Positions 12,300 to 23,070 of a DNA stretch of 64,000 nucleotides are shown piece after piece; positions within the stretch are counted from its first letter, which is position 1; every line of letters begins with the position of its first letter. The translations under genes and the position numbers were made by a program. The DNA comes from Tamarix chinensis (taxonomy: Eukaryota > Streptophyta > Magnoliopsida > Caryophyllales > Tamaricaceae): assembly GCA_030549775.1 (NCBI GenBank), contig CM060172.1:6807861-6871860 (forward strand), in the 5' to 3' direction. Under the pieces are notes generated by a model that worked only from the letters and a program-made list of their open reading frames with translations, had not been told where the DNA came from and did not search any database.

Positions 12300-12556
12300 A
12301 TGGATGTATTTAAGGACAAGAGTTGGGTGAAACTAAGGAGAGTAGAAAATACTTACAAAAGAACCTTAGATACATTCCTTGACTATGCATTTGCAACCTC
12401 GGTCACTGATGGGAATAAGATTGCTTGTCCATGCTCGACTTGTGCAAATCGATTTTATCATGAAAGAAATGTGGTTAGAGGTAATCTCATAATGAGAGAA
12501 ATGGATATAGACTATCAAAGGTGTGTTTGGATTTTTCATGGGGAGCACAGTCGCAC
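12300..12556 (+). CDS. Transpos_assoc-domain protein of CACTA 1 (first coding exon)
   Basis: The ATG at 12300 opens about 85 codons. They match the plant transposase-associated domain (Pfam Transpos_assoc): 'DKSWVKLRR' near the N-terminus, 'FLDYAFATS' at residues ~27-35, the cysteine motif 'CPCSTCANR' at ~44-52, and 'CVWIFHGEH' at ~77-85. In complete CACTA elements this domain forms the N-terminus of the TNP2 transposase. Here TNP2 does not follow. The start fits the exon: a 3' splice acceptor (ATTATGTAG) lies 14 bases upstream and no earlier ATG is in frame. A donor CAC|GTATAT at 12557 suggests splicing to 13006. Unspliced, the frame stops at 12578. The frame is open and its conserved residues are intact, which is unusual in this decayed window. 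Whether it is expressed is unknown. Confidence 0.65.
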
Positions 12557-13005
12557 GTATATATTATATATATTTTAATATAAATAGACCAAATATACTA
12601 AATTAAAGAGAGAAAAATAAAATAAAAATTATAAAACTATTACATATATTAGTTGTCTAGTCAACGCTCTTTCTCCGATTAATGTCTTTATCTAATCACT
12701 GTCCTTAATCTTGTTAACCTATCTTAGCTGACCTATTGAAAAGTTCTAAGTTTATGTCTCGTTATAGGTTCTCAAAATATTTATTAGACGAGGAATCCTA
12801 GTAAATTATTATAAATAGTTAAATATTAAATAAATTATGTAATCCAAACTTAGAAGATAGTTTCCGTACCAATCTTATGCAAAAACCCAAACAAAAAAAT
12901 TTTGGATATGTATATACTCAATTAAAGAGTACAAACTCTCATCATCTAGCTTTTTGATATGAATTTGGATTAATATGATTAAGTTAATTGTATATATATT
13001 TTTAG

Positions 13006-13095
13006 GGAAAACATGTTGACGATTATTATCAAATGGAGGATGACGAGAATGAAAAGGATGACACTGAAGAGGAAAATGAAGAAGATGATGTTTGA
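13006..13095 (+). CDS. Possible acidic C-terminal exon of the CACTA 1 protein
   Basis: After an acceptor-like TTTTTAG (ending at 13005), one frame reads 29 codons to a TGA. It starts 'GKHVDDYYQ' and continues as an almost pure Asp/Glu/Asn tail. Codons in this frame look selected compared with the other two. However, joining it to a donor at 12557 would put it in a different phase (a Met/Lys-rich frame). The true donor, or a frame-changing indel, therefore remains unresolved. Acidic linkers after the Transpos_assoc domain are common in related proteins. Confidence 0.35.
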   Translation, partial: GKHVDDYYQMEDDENEKDDTEEENEEDDV

Positions 13096-13385
13096 TGCAT
13101 TTTTATAAAAACGCTTTTGTGAGTCGGCTTATGAAGACGGTTGATGCTTTTGTTTGTTAGCTTATGAATATGATCGATATTTTTGTATATCAAATTATGA
13201 AGATGCCCGATGTTTTTGTATATATGTTAGCTAATGAAGATGCTCGGTGCTTTTGCTCGTAAGCTTACGAAGATGGTCGATGATTTTGTATATCAGCATA
13301 TGAAGATATTTTTGTATAATAGCCTATGATTTTGTATATCAATGTATGAAGATGTTTTTGTATAATAGCTTATGCTATAAGTCGT
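13095..13385 (+). repeat. ~45-base tandem array, 3' part of CACTA 1
   Basis: Six or so degenerate units of the form ATGAAGATGxTCGATGxTTTTG followed by TATATCAGCTT run from the acidic exon's stop into non-coding DNA. Confidence 0.75.
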
Positions 13386-13568
13386 TTGTATAGTATTGTA
13401 CTTAAAGGACTGTTATGCCTTTGGGAGCTAAGCAACTAATTATTTTGTACTACACAATGATAATTATATATGGTGTAGTTAATTATATATAAATAAGCAT
13501 AAATTGTTACTACAGGTGGATATTGGATATTTGATATTTTGTACGTTTTGGCCGGTATAGGTTTTAAC

Positions 13569-13579
<11 letters not shown>

Positions 13580-13604
<25 letters not shown>
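13580..13604. repeat. (TA)n(CA)n microsatellite
   Basis: A TATATATATA tract passes directly into twelve CA repeats. Confidence 0.9.
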
Positions 13605-13659
13605 TACAAGGTTAATATGTATATCCAACAATATATATATGTTGGTAATTTAGTAACGG

Positions 13660-14030
13660 AAATGATATTGTGTTTAATACTTTTACACACAGATATGATT
13701 GTGTGGTTATTTCTTTTTATCACAGATATAATTTTGTGTCTAATACTGCTAGTCACAGATATTATTTTGTGGGTAATAGTTTTAGTTACAGATATTATTT
13801 TTTGGGTAATACTTTTAGTCACAAATATTATATTGTGGTGAATACTTTTACTCACAGATATAAGTGTGGGCATAAGTTTTTCTAACAGATAAATATCTAT
13901 GGGCATTATCAATTATTCCCAATAGATGATACATATATGTGGGTAAAACTTTTAAGTATAGAGTTTTTACCCACAGTTTTGTCACACAAAAAATATATGT
14001 TGGTAAAAGCTTTTACCAACAGATAAGGCC
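13660..14030. repeat. Right subterminal array of CACTA 1
   Basis: Roughly 36-base units (CACAGATAT-AT-TTGTGGGTAATACTTTTAGT) repeat about seven times, then give way to TACCAACAG/TGTTGGTA motifs next to the terminus. The repeat is translated in the ORFs at 13539-13841 (plus) and 13568-13912 (minus), which are not genes. Confidence 0.75.
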
Positions 14031-14060
14031 CTGTTGGCACAAATCATTTATTTTGTAGTG

Positions 14061-14063
14061 TAA
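14061..14063. repeat. Target site duplication TAA (right) of CACTA element 1
   Basis: It matches 7967-7969. Confidence 0.8.
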
Positions 14064-15760
14064 GAGGAATCTTAAGACATAGGGTTTAGTAGGATAGTTT
14101 TAGTTTTGGAGAGGTGGAATCTTAAATTTTTAGTCTAGATGTTAGACAGGTGGTCACATTAGGCATTCAAGATGACTAAGATATTATGGTTATCTCTTCT
14201 ATTATCAAGCTCATCTAGGATGAGAATATCGGGGTGCATATGCTCAATGTCGAGCTTGTAGTAAATTAGGCCACTAATGCTTCTATTGTCAGTAACAAAG
14301 GGGTCCCTTTAAATCATAGAGAGATCAGTTCCAACTATAGGGACTACTTGTACCCCAAAATATCAGCAAAAAAAAATTCCAACCATAACAAAAAAAAATG
14401 CATCTACCCATGACAACATATAGCCTAAGAAGGCTAAGGGGAGATCATAAGAGCCTTACCCCTTCCCTCATGGTGGAGGAGGATAGACACAAGTTTCTCA
14501 AGGGTATCATGGCGGATAATAGGTAGGACATTTAGGAGGGCTCTTGAATGTCATCACCCAAGTAGAGGTTGAATAACAACTAGATATGGTCACTAGTACA
14601 CATTCCATCCTTTCATTACCATTGTATGTGTTGTTATATTTAGGTATCCCATCATCATTTGTGTCTACTACATTCAATGCTAGATCTACTCGATGTTTAT
14701 CCCTTAGTGTGTTGATATCAATAGTTTTGCCTTTTGGGGATAGATTAGGCTACATTATAATCTAGTAAGATATAGCCTTAGGTAGGATAGAGTTCCTTAT
14801 GGACTTAGTGGAGATGGACCTGTGGGATTTTGATGTGATCCTTGGTATTGAAATGTTGTAGAGACATAGAGCTATAATGGATTGTGCTCAAGAGTGAGTA
14901 GTGTTGTGGGGACTTTAGGATGCTAAGGTCTCTTATAAGCATTTATTCTATATATCAATGTGCAAAGATATGCACTATTTTTCAGTGCAAAGAGTTTATT
15001 CTATATATCAATATGGTGTCCAGAGTTGAATAAGAAGATGTTTTCATTGAAGATACCTAGTATGCCTCTAGTACATGAGATATACTTCACCATCAAGTTA
15101 GCACTGATGGTCGAGCCCTTTTTGAAGGATCACTATTGAATGAAGCTAGTAGAGTTATGGAAATCAAAGTCACAAGTAAAGGAGTTATTCACTCACAAGT
15201 ACATCCACCCATATGTCTCCATGGGGAGAGATGATTATAATTTTGAGGAAGAAGGATGGGAGCCTTGGCTGTGCATAGCTATTGGGGTCTTAACCTGTTA
15301 ACCATGAAGAACTGATATTTGCTTCCAAGTATCAATGATCTACTTGACTAGCTTTTGGGTGTTTCAATTTTCTTGAGGATTGACATGGAGTCAAGTTATC
15401 ATCATACATACGTAACAAAGGTAGACATCATGAAGACGACCTTCTTGACACGATATAAGTACTGTGAGTTCACAATGATGCCTTTTCATATCACCAATAC
15501 ATCTATAGTATTTATGGACTTGATAACAAGGATATTTTAGCCTTTATTGATGAATTTTTTGTGGTGTTCATAAATAATATTTTGGTATAATATAAAAGCA
15601 AAGAGGATTAAGAGAAGAATCTTTGGACTATTATTTTCTCTCCTTAGAGAGCACAAGTTGTGTGCCAAACTCTACAAGTGCATGTTTTGGATTTTAGATG
15701 TCATTTTTTGTGATGTGTGGTGTTAATATGAGTCATCATCGTGGATTTGGTGAAGATTTT
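14064..15760 (+). pseudogene. Ty3/gypsy pol remnant (protease end and reverse transcriptase)
   Basis: This continues the element broken by CACTA 1. About 14800-14890 reads 'DLVEMDLWDFDVILGIEML...AIMDC', the typical end of a gypsy protease domain (FDVILGMDWL). About 15055-15280 reads 'MPLVHEIYFTIKLAL', then 'HKYIHPYVSPWGEM' and 'KKDGSLG', the entry to the reverse transcriptase. About 15450-15720 reads 'YKYCEFTMMPF.ITNTSIVFMDLITRIF' and, in another frame, 'LLREHKLCAKLYKCMFW'. The catalytic centre is disrupted and many frames shift. The resemblance is to Tekay/Del-like chromoviruses, in line with the LTR type. No RNase H, integrase or 3' LTR follows, so the element is truncated near 15760. Confidence 0.7.
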
Positions 15761-16067
15761 GGATATTACGGTGTGGATAGTGATAAATGAGCTATATAGG
15801 TGGCAATATAGTAAGTATACCGAAAGCATGTTTTAGCATAATGGTTAGACTCCACCAAAAATCTATGCTTTAGTTAGAATCCACTTCAACTCCTAAAATG
15901 CACTCACACATGAAACATCCCATTGAAACCTAGTATTCTTCTACAAAATTTTTATCAAGGGATAAGATACCTTAGAGGAGTCTTGAACAAAAAATATACA
16001 GTACTCACCAAAACCAATAAATAATAAAACTCAGGAATGATGATGAATTCCTACCAAAAACATATCT
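15761..16067. other. Spacer, nothing recognised
   Basis: AT-rich sequence between the gypsy truncation point and the first 192-base direct repeat. There are no domains and no sizeable ORF. Confidence 0.5.
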
Positions 16068-16260
16068 AAATAGCCTTAATTGTATGTCCCCAAAAAGAAA
16101 TAAAACTTTGATACACAGGGAAGCACTACTGACATGTAGAGGAATATTTGCACATAATTAAATATTTGATTTGGAGTGATTATTTTGTTGTTAATAAGAT
16201 GGCGAAATTTATACTATATAACCTACACCATGCAACATGTCCTATAATTCCTTTTTTTTA
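16068..16260 (+). repeat. 192-base direct repeat, copy A
   Basis: It starts AAATAGCCTTAATTGTATGTCC and ends CCTATAATTCCTTTTTTTTA. It is nearly identical to 17096-17287, with about a dozen differences by eye. The termini are not TG...CA, so an LTR or TRIM identity is not supported. An ordinary segmental duplication is simpler. Confidence 0.85.
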
Positions 16261-16329
16261 GACAAAAGTTAGGGTAATTAAGGTGCAAGTTCAAGTCTAT
16301 TTAGAAACATTCAAAGGAAATCAAAGCTA

Positions 16330-16610
16330 CTATATTCTAAAGAAACAAGATAAACATCAATTTCTCTACATCGAGATACAATTGCTCTACCCCAAAGAAG
16401 GATAAAACATCAATCGAGAGAATAATATACACCAAGGTGGAGAGGAATAAACATCAACCAAGAATGATCCAAAATAAATAATATATATCAATCAAGATTA
16501 GTAGATACACATCAAAGGGATAGGAATAAACATCAACATAAAGAAGGATACACATTTTGTTGGAGGAGGATAAAAATCAACTCAGATAAGAATACACATT
16601 GAGCTTGTTC
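16330..16610 (+). repeat. Degenerate ~30-base tandem repeat (GATAAACATCAA)
   Basis: About nine diverged units share AGGAATAAACATCAAxCxAGA or GATACACATCAA. They lie between the two 192-base direct repeats. Confidence 0.6.
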
Positions 16611-16960
16611 TTATAAACAAGTTCCACAATGTCAGACATTGACACCCTAATTACCTCTTTTGTCTCACTATCATATCAGCTAGATGCACCTTATATTGTA
16701 GAATTTTGCACACTTTTTACTATGTATGATGATGGAAAGAATGAGGCAATCAAATAATTTATTTTGTTTGCAAGTGAGTTCATTGTAAGTTGGGGTGTGC
16801 ACGGGTCTAAATCGAACAAAATTTGATTAAGGACCAATTTATTTTATAGGGATAAGAGAACGAACAAGAATAATTGATTTTTGACTAGTTAGGACCAAAA
16901 TTGCTATATCATAAATTTTTTATATTATATTAAAAATATGTCTTTTTTATATTATATTAT

Positions 16961-16962
<2 letters not shown>

Positions 16963-17010
<48 letters not shown>
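16963..17010. repeat. (TG)24 microsatellite
   Basis: A perfect 48-base TG run, downstream of a TATATTATAT tract. Confidence 0.95.
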
Positions 17011-17013
<3 letters not shown>

Positions 17014-17095
17014 ATAACCAAATTTTTTTTACTTTAGGGTAAAATCCCAAAATAACTAATTGGTTTGATCTCATTTTCTACACAGATCGAATAAT

Positions 17096-17287
17096 AAATA
17101 GCCTTAATTGTATGTCCACAAAAAGAAATAAAACTTTGATACACAAGGAAGCACTAATGACGTGTAGAGGAATATTTGCACATAATTAAATATTTGATTT
17201 GGAGTGATTATTTTGTTGTTAAAGAGATGGGGAAATTTATAATGTATAACCTACACCATGCTACATGTTCTATAATTCCTTTTTTTA
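17096..17287 (+). repeat. 192-base direct repeat, copy B
   Basis: Second copy of 16068-16260 in the same orientation, 1028 bases downstream of the first. Confidence 0.85.
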
Positions 17288-18141
17288 TTTAATTTTTTCT
17301 AATTAATTTATTTTAACTTTGGTTTATTAAAAAACATACCCTATTATTTCAAAAATGTTGCTCTATAAATAGAGATCCATAAAAAATAATTATTTGATAA
17401 AAGTTATTCTAGGAATTTAATATTAGTTTTAAATCATTATCAAATCACCTATTATTAAATATTTATCAATGGATAAAGAAACATTATCAAAATTTCTAAA
17501 AATAAGTTGAAGATGATAAATTTTAAACTTTTAACAATGATTTTCTATAATAATAAAAGAACTATTATCAAAACAAACCTTTAAAATAATTCTTGTCAAG
17601 AACTGTTATTAAATCTTAGTTTTTATAATGGCATTTGACATAAAAATATTGAAAAACCTACAACTTTTTATGATTTAAAACAAACAGGCATACAAAAAAT
17701 TAATGAGAAGTGTGAGGGATTTAATCCCTCTTAGTTCTCTATGAAACTATACACCACACACTCCATTAGAGTACAGTTTCAAAATGTTAAAAGCTATGCT
17801 AGAATCTCAAATATAGGAATAAAAAAATTGCAAATCTCAAAGGAGCTTAAAATCTTGGAGATATTAAGAGGCAAAAATTAGGACTGAGTTCTAAGGACAA
17901 AAAAACAAAAGAACAAACACATCTACTTATCAAATTGTTATTCCGCTACATAAAAAATTAATACTCATCCATCAGACAAGTTTTATATTATTAGAGAATA
18001 AAAAAATAGGGAGAAGAGAATTATTAGCAAAACCTCAATTTTTTAAGCCATAAAATTTAGATCGGAGAAAATTTGTGAGAAAATATATTGAATTATAATT
18101 GAAATGGAAGGCAAGATCAGATTGATAGAGTTTAGACTAAC
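17288..18141. other. AT-rich DNA with TTATCAA/TTATTAAA motifs, LINE target
   Basis: Repeated short motifs such as AACTGTTATTAAA and ATTATCAAAA resemble the subterminal motifs of CACTA element 2 and recur after the LINE (23700-23890). The LINE may therefore have landed in an older DNA transposon remnant. No termini can be assigned. No genes seen. Confidence 0.4.
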
Positions 18142-18160
18142 AAATTGAGAACAAAAGTTA
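18142..18160. repeat. LINE target site duplication (left)
   Basis: AAATTGAGAACAAAAGTTA occurs here and again at 23052-23070 right after the element's A-rich tail. The first bases of the right copy could be part of the tail. Confidence 0.9.
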
Positions 18161-18227
18161 TGCTAGTGAGATAACAACAACAAATATAGCAAAACCCTAG
18201 GAGCTCTCTCCTCTCTCCTCCTCCTCT

Positions 18228-19676
18228 ATGGTCCGAACGAGGAGTGCTATAGCTGCCAAGAAGAAGAAGATGGCTTCAGGGAGTCCTTCAGTAGGGAATG
18301 GTGGATTGGATCTTGCTTTGGATGGGCAGGGTTCTGATGTGTTGCCCGCAGATTCGTCATGCAGGGTGCATGCAAACCTTCACGTCGATCAGGTTGAGGG
18401 CGTTAGGGTTTTATCAAATGAACCAATAGTAGTTTATGACGCTGCTTTGCCTTCTCGTGTAGTTGGACCTGCTTCTTCTGATCTGGTTCTTGCAGATTCT
18501 CATATCCTTCAGGATGCGAACATTAGGGTTTTAAGTTTTGAACCCTTGGATAAGACTGAGTTTGTTCCTCACTCGGTGCACCCTGAACAAAAGCTTTCAC
18601 GTCCTATGGTTTCTTCTTGGAAAGACTTAGTGGCTGGTAATCATGTTCCTCTTCAAGGTGCCTCGTTAACCTATGTCCCTCCTGAGAGAGTTGGAGATAG
18701 GATCTAGGTTACGTTTCAAAAGGACAAAGTGGATTTGAATTGTCATGAATGGCAATGGGCAGTGGTTGGTTATGTACTTGGGCTTCGACCAATAATGTCT
18801 CAGCTTGTTGGTTATGTTAAAAGGAATTGGTCTGTTCTTCGTGAGCCAAAGATTTTTTTGCATGATCAGGGTTTTGTGGTTTTTAAATTTGAATCCCAAG
18901 AGGATAGGGATTGGGTGTTATCAAAGCCTTATTAGACTTGTTTCAACACACCTTTTATTCTTAAGGCTTGGCATCGAAGGTTTCAATTTACTAAAGAGAA
19001 GTTCCAATTTCTGCCTTTATGGGTTAAACTTGTTAATCTTCCATTGGATTACTAGGATGGGGATTCTTTGAGTAGAATAGGAAGTGCTATAGGCAGGCCT
19101 CTTCAGTTGGATGGTATTACTGCTTCGGGGGATCGAATCTCTTTTTCTCGCATGTTGGTTGAAGTGGATGTGTCAAAGAAACTACTTGATTCTGTAGATT
19201 TAGTGGATCTTGATGGTGTTTTTCTGTCACAGAAGATTATTTATGAATGGCGACCTAGTTTCTGTAATCATTGTCAAGAAGTAGGGCATTCTATTGATAA
19301 GTGTAAGAGGAATTCTAATGTGCAAGGAATTGATCAGGTTGCAGTGCCTGTTCCTAGAGCTGCAGGTCCATCACAAGGGGAGAAAGGATCTTTTGTTTGG
19401 CGTAAGGTTTCTAGCAGGCCTTCTGAATCTCAACAGGTTCTTAAGGAGGGTAAGGAGGACAGTTTGCCTGATCCTGTGGATTCTGTTCAGCGTTGCTCTC
19501 CTAACCTTTCTGTTAGGACTGGTTGTCCTAGAAAGGATCAACAGGTTCCTAAAGGGCATTCTTCCTGGGACCAGAATCTCATATCCTCTAATAATTTTTG
19601 TTTAGAGAATATATATGCTTGTCTTTCTATCTCAGTTGTTGGTTTGCAAGATCATGCAGATCCAGTAGACCTGTAG
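18228..19676 (+). pseudogene. LINE ORF1 (DUF4283 / CCHC RNA-binding protein), three stops
   Basis: One frame runs from the ATG at 18228 to the TAG at 19674 and is broken only by three in-frame TAG codons at 18705, 18933 and 19053. The order is a basic N-terminus ('AIAAKKKKMA'), a variable region to ~160, then a DUF4283-type nucleic-acid-binding domain at about residues 165-350 ('WQWAVVGYVLG', 'GFVVFKFESQEDRDWVL', 'LPLDY', 'IGSAIGRPLQLD'), and a CCHC knuckle 'CNHCQEVGHSIDKC' (CX2CX4HX4C) at about 346-359. In L1 elements this protein coats the RNA for target-primed reverse transcription. The stop at 19053 sits where relatives have tryptophan (LPLEYW). The stop at 18933 is a plausible CAG change. 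No frameshift is needed. Confidence 0.85.
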
Positions 19677-19719
19677 GCTGGTTTCCCTGATTCTAATTTG
19701 GCTCCCCCATCACAGTCTA

Positions 19720-22700
19720 ATGATAGGAGCTTGGAATGTTAGAGGAATTAATAAGTCCTATAAGCAGAAGGAGCTTAAGCACTGGCTTTCAGTGCATAAA
19801 GTGTCCTTATTTGGTCTTCTTGAAACTAGAGTAGAGAGTAATAAAGCTAATGGGGTTCTGCATAAATTGGGCTCTCATTGGAGCAGGTTAGATAATTATA
19901 ATTCCCATCCTAATGGGAGAATTTGGTGCATCTGGGATAGTAGGGTGTGGGATGTTCATCTTCTTTTTAGTAGTGAACAATTTCTTCATGTTTCATTTTC
20001 TGCTATTCATTCTAGCTGCAAGTTCTTTGCTTCTTTTGTTTATGGATTTAATGTAGGGTGTGAAAGGAAATCTCTCTGGCAGGCCTTAGTGGATTGTCAG
20101 GTGGGTGATGACCCTTGGATTGTCATGGGGGATTTCAATGTGGTTTTCCAAGCTGCTGAGAAATTTCAAGGCAATTCCATTAATTCAGCAGATGTCACTG
20201 ATGCTGTGGACAGTTGCAATTCTATTTTATTGTTTGATCTTGTCTTTCAGGTCTGAGTATCACCTGGTCCAATAGGAGTATGGGAGACAATTTAATTATG
20301 GCTAAATTGGATCGAGTTATGGTTAATACTCCATGGTTAACCAAGTTCCCTATGTCTTATGCTCAGTTTAATGAAACTCTTTTTTCTGACCATAGTTCTT
20401 CTTTGGTCAAACTGGATTTACCCCCTCCTCAGTTTCATAGTTCTTTTAAGTTCTTTGATTTGTGGACTGTGCATCCTCATTTTCTTTCTTTGGTTGTTGA
20501 GTGTTGGAAGAGACTTCCTCATGCAGACATTTTTCAGATGTTTCAGATTAATATGCAGCATGTTAAGACAAGGTTGAAAGTATTCAATAAACAGAATTTT
20601 GGTGATCTGTCTTCTAAAGTTCATAAGGTGAGGGAAAGGTTAAAACAGTGTCAGGAAGAATTATGTTTGAATCCTGCTAATCTTGACCTGCAACATGAAG
20701 AGAAATGCTCCCTAAAATAGTATGAATTCTTAGCCTCTTGTGAGGAAAGTTTTCTTAGGCAGAAGTCAGGGGTCAAATGGCTACAGCTGGGTGATTCAAA
20801 TTCTCACTACTTTTTCTCTGTTATGAAGGCTAGACAGCAGCATAACTTTATTAAACAAATTCAGCTTGATTCAGGATAGATCTGTTCAGACAAAGATGGT
20901 ATTGATCTAGCATTTGTGGAGTTTTATAAGAAGCTTCTAGGGCAGAAGGGTGATGCTACAGGTTTAATGTCAGAGTAGGTGCTGAAGGTTGGCCCTTTAG
21001 TTTCTGTCCAACAGCAGCATGATCTGCTTAGTCCTGTAACAATGTAGGAGGTCAAAACAGCTCTTTGGTCAATAGGAAATCTTAAAGCTCCAGGGCCAGA
21101 TGGATTTACTTCAGGTTTTTTTAAATCTGCATGGAATGTGGTATGTGAGGACTTATATCAGGTTATGAGGAGATGTTTTCAGACAGCATTTATTCCTTCC
21201 TTTATGGGTATGTCTAAATTGGTTCTCATTCCCAAGCTGGTAAATGTTGTTAAATTAGCTGATTTTAGACCGATTGCATGTTATAATGTGGTCTACAAGA
21301 TTTTGGCTAAGATCCTGGCAGGTACATTACAAAGTGTATTGCCTTTTATCATTCATCCTTCACAATCAGGGTTTGTTAAGGATAGAAGGATTGGAGATAA
21401 TGTGTTATTGGCTCATGAACTATTGCATATGTATAATAGAAAGAACATTTCTCCTAGATGTATGCTGAAGATTGATATGAGGAAAGCATATGATTCTATG
21501 GATTGGATTTTCTTGGAAAAAGTCTTGTTAGGCCTTCATTTCCCCCTGCATTTTGTTAAATTAATCATGGCCTGTGTTTCCTCAGCTTCTTATTCTTTAT
21601 ATATTAATAATAGATTGCAAGCTCCTTTTAAGGGTATGAAAGGGTTGAGGCAAGGGGATCCTTTATCCTCTTTTCTATTTGTTATTACTATGGAATATTT
21701 GACTCGAGCTCTCCAATATTTATGGGATCAAAGAAGCTTTCATGGTCATCCTAAATGCAGGAAGTTGAAAATACTTAATTTGAGTTTTGCTGATGACCTG
21801 CTTGTTTTCTGTAAAGCTAAGGTCAGTTCTGTTATGGCTATTAAAGAGTTTTGCATTTGAAACATGAGATCAAGTTTGTTTTTCCCTTTCAGGATGGTTC
21901 TTTCCCTTTCAAATATTTGGGAGTTCCTATTGATTCTTCTAGGCTAAAGGTAGCTTATATGATGTGTTTGGTTCATAAAATTTCTATTCGTATGCAACAT
22001 TGGGCCAATTGACTTCTTTCTTATGCTGGTAGACTTCAGCTGTTGCAATCTGTTATTTCTGGTATTACTAATTTTTGGAGCCAGATTTTTGTCCTCCCCA
22101 AGAAAATTATTCAGAGAGTGGTGGCCATGTGTAGAGCTTTTCTCTGGTCTGGTAAGAGTGCTACTTCTAAAAAACCTTTGGTGGCATGGAGGGTGGTTTG
22201 TTTGCCTAAAAAATAAGGAGGATTAGGCCTTTTGGATTTATCTACATGGAACATAGCTGTTGTTGGTAAATTGCTTTGGCACTTGTATCAGGATAAGGAT
22301 GATTTATGGATTAAATGGATACATGCATATTATATCAAAAGGCAAGGGTTCTTTTCTTGCACTTTACCATCCACTGCTTCAGGTCTTATACAAAGAATAT
22401 TTTCTATCAGAACAATTATTTTTCCTACTGTTCAGAGTTGGCATAGAGATCATGTGTATTCTATAGCAGAAGCATATAATTCCATAAGAGTCTCTGCACC
22501 CAAGGTGCCTTGGCGAAGGTTTGTTTGGTCTAATTTTGCAGCCCCCAAACATAAGTTTATTTTATGGTTGGCAGCACAATCCAGGCTTCCTACTAAGGAT
22601 TATATTAGCTCTTTCTTGCTATCACTCAGAAATGTTGTTTTTGTGACCAGAATGAATCAAAGCTGTATATTTTTTGTCAATGTGCTGAATTAAAGAAGAT

Positions 22701-23022
22701 TTGGACTGCTATAAGCAGAACAGGTGGTTTCAAACTCAGATTTGGCTCCTTGGAGAGAATGTTTAATTCCATGGATAGAAGTAGACATAGAAAGGATGGA
22801 GTTGCCCAATTTTATTCAAGTTTTTATGCTGTTGCAGTTTATGAAGTTTGGAAAGCTAGGAATGGATGTATTTTTTCTAATAGAAATTGGGATTTGAAAG
22901 GGGTAGCTTTTAAGATTTCCTTGATTATGTCTTCTCTTTGTTTTCATGCTAGTCATAAGGAAAAGTTTATTAGGTTGATAGGAAGGGTAGATTATTTCTA
23001 CAACCTTATTTGTACTTTATGA
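19720..23022 (+). pseudogene. LINE ORF2 (endonuclease, reverse transcriptase, zf-RVT), disrupted
   Basis: The apurinic-like endonuclease spans 19720-20420: 'AWNVRGINK', 'LLETRV', 'VMGDFNVV' and 'FSDHSS' supply the expected Asn, Glu, Asp and His catalytic positions. A one-base frameshift lies near 20250. Reverse transcriptase occupies about 21050-21850: 'KAPGPDGF', 'RPIACYNVVYKILAK', 'IDMRKAYDSMDW', 'GLRQGDPLSS' and the active site 'FADDLL' at about 21787. In-frame TAGs are at 20718, 20877, 20976 and 21045. A short deletion near 21858 removes the region after 'KEFC' and shifts frame. 'FPFKYLGVPID' then leads into the C-terminal part with TGA at 22010 and TAA at 22214. It ends in the zf-RVT domain ('PWRRFVWSNFAAPKHKFILWLAAQSRLPT'-like, ~22505-22600), with one more frameshift before 22750. 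Not functional. Confidence 0.9.
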
Positions 23023-23051
23023 TTATGATATAAAATTTTAAGTTTTAAAAA

Positions 23052-23070
23052 AAATTGAGAACAAAAGTTA
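23052..23070. repeat. LINE target site duplication (right)
   Basis: It repeats 18142-18160 exactly over 19 bases. Confidence 0.9.

Larger units (their letters stand above)
7970..14060 (+). mobile_element. CACTA (En/Spm) DNA transposon 1, non-autonomous
   Basis: The ends are CACTACAAAATAA at 7970 and its inverse TTATTTTGTAGTG ending at 14060. The outer 30 bases match at about 27 positions as an inverted repeat and both end in TGCCAACAG. TAA is duplicated on each side. Subterminal TGTTGGTA/TACCAACA motifs in both orientations fill the first 250 and last 400 bases, as expected for TNPA-type binding regions. Inside are a GC-rich island (8955-9310), a long apparent intron, one exon encoding a Transpos_assoc domain (12300-12556), a possible acidic exon (13006-13095) and two tandem arrays. 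No TNP2 transposase, DUF4216, DUF4218 or Ulp1 sequence is visible, so mobility would depend on a complete relative. It lies within gypsy element 1 and is therefore younger than it. Confidence 0.9.
18161..23051 (+). mobile_element. L1-type LINE, full length but inactive
   Basis: This is a non-LTR retrotransposon of about 4.9 kb. It has a short pyrimidine-rich 5' leader (CTCTCTCCTCTCTCCTCC), ORF1 with DUF4283-like and CCHC parts, ORF2 with endonuclease, reverse transcriptase and zf-RVT parts, a short A-rich tail (TTTTAAAAAAAA) and an intact 19-base target duplication. Both ORFs contain stops. The intact 5' end and matching duplication show it was a full-length insertion. Decay has been moderate. 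Confidence 0.93.

Noticed and set aside
13539..13912. Two ORFs of 100 and 114 codons on opposite strands
   Set aside because: They are the translation of the ~36-base subterminal array of CACTA 1.
16068..17287. Interpretation as a TRIM retrotransposon
   Set aside because: The repeats lack TG...CA ends. No primer site, polypurine tract or 5-base duplication was seen.
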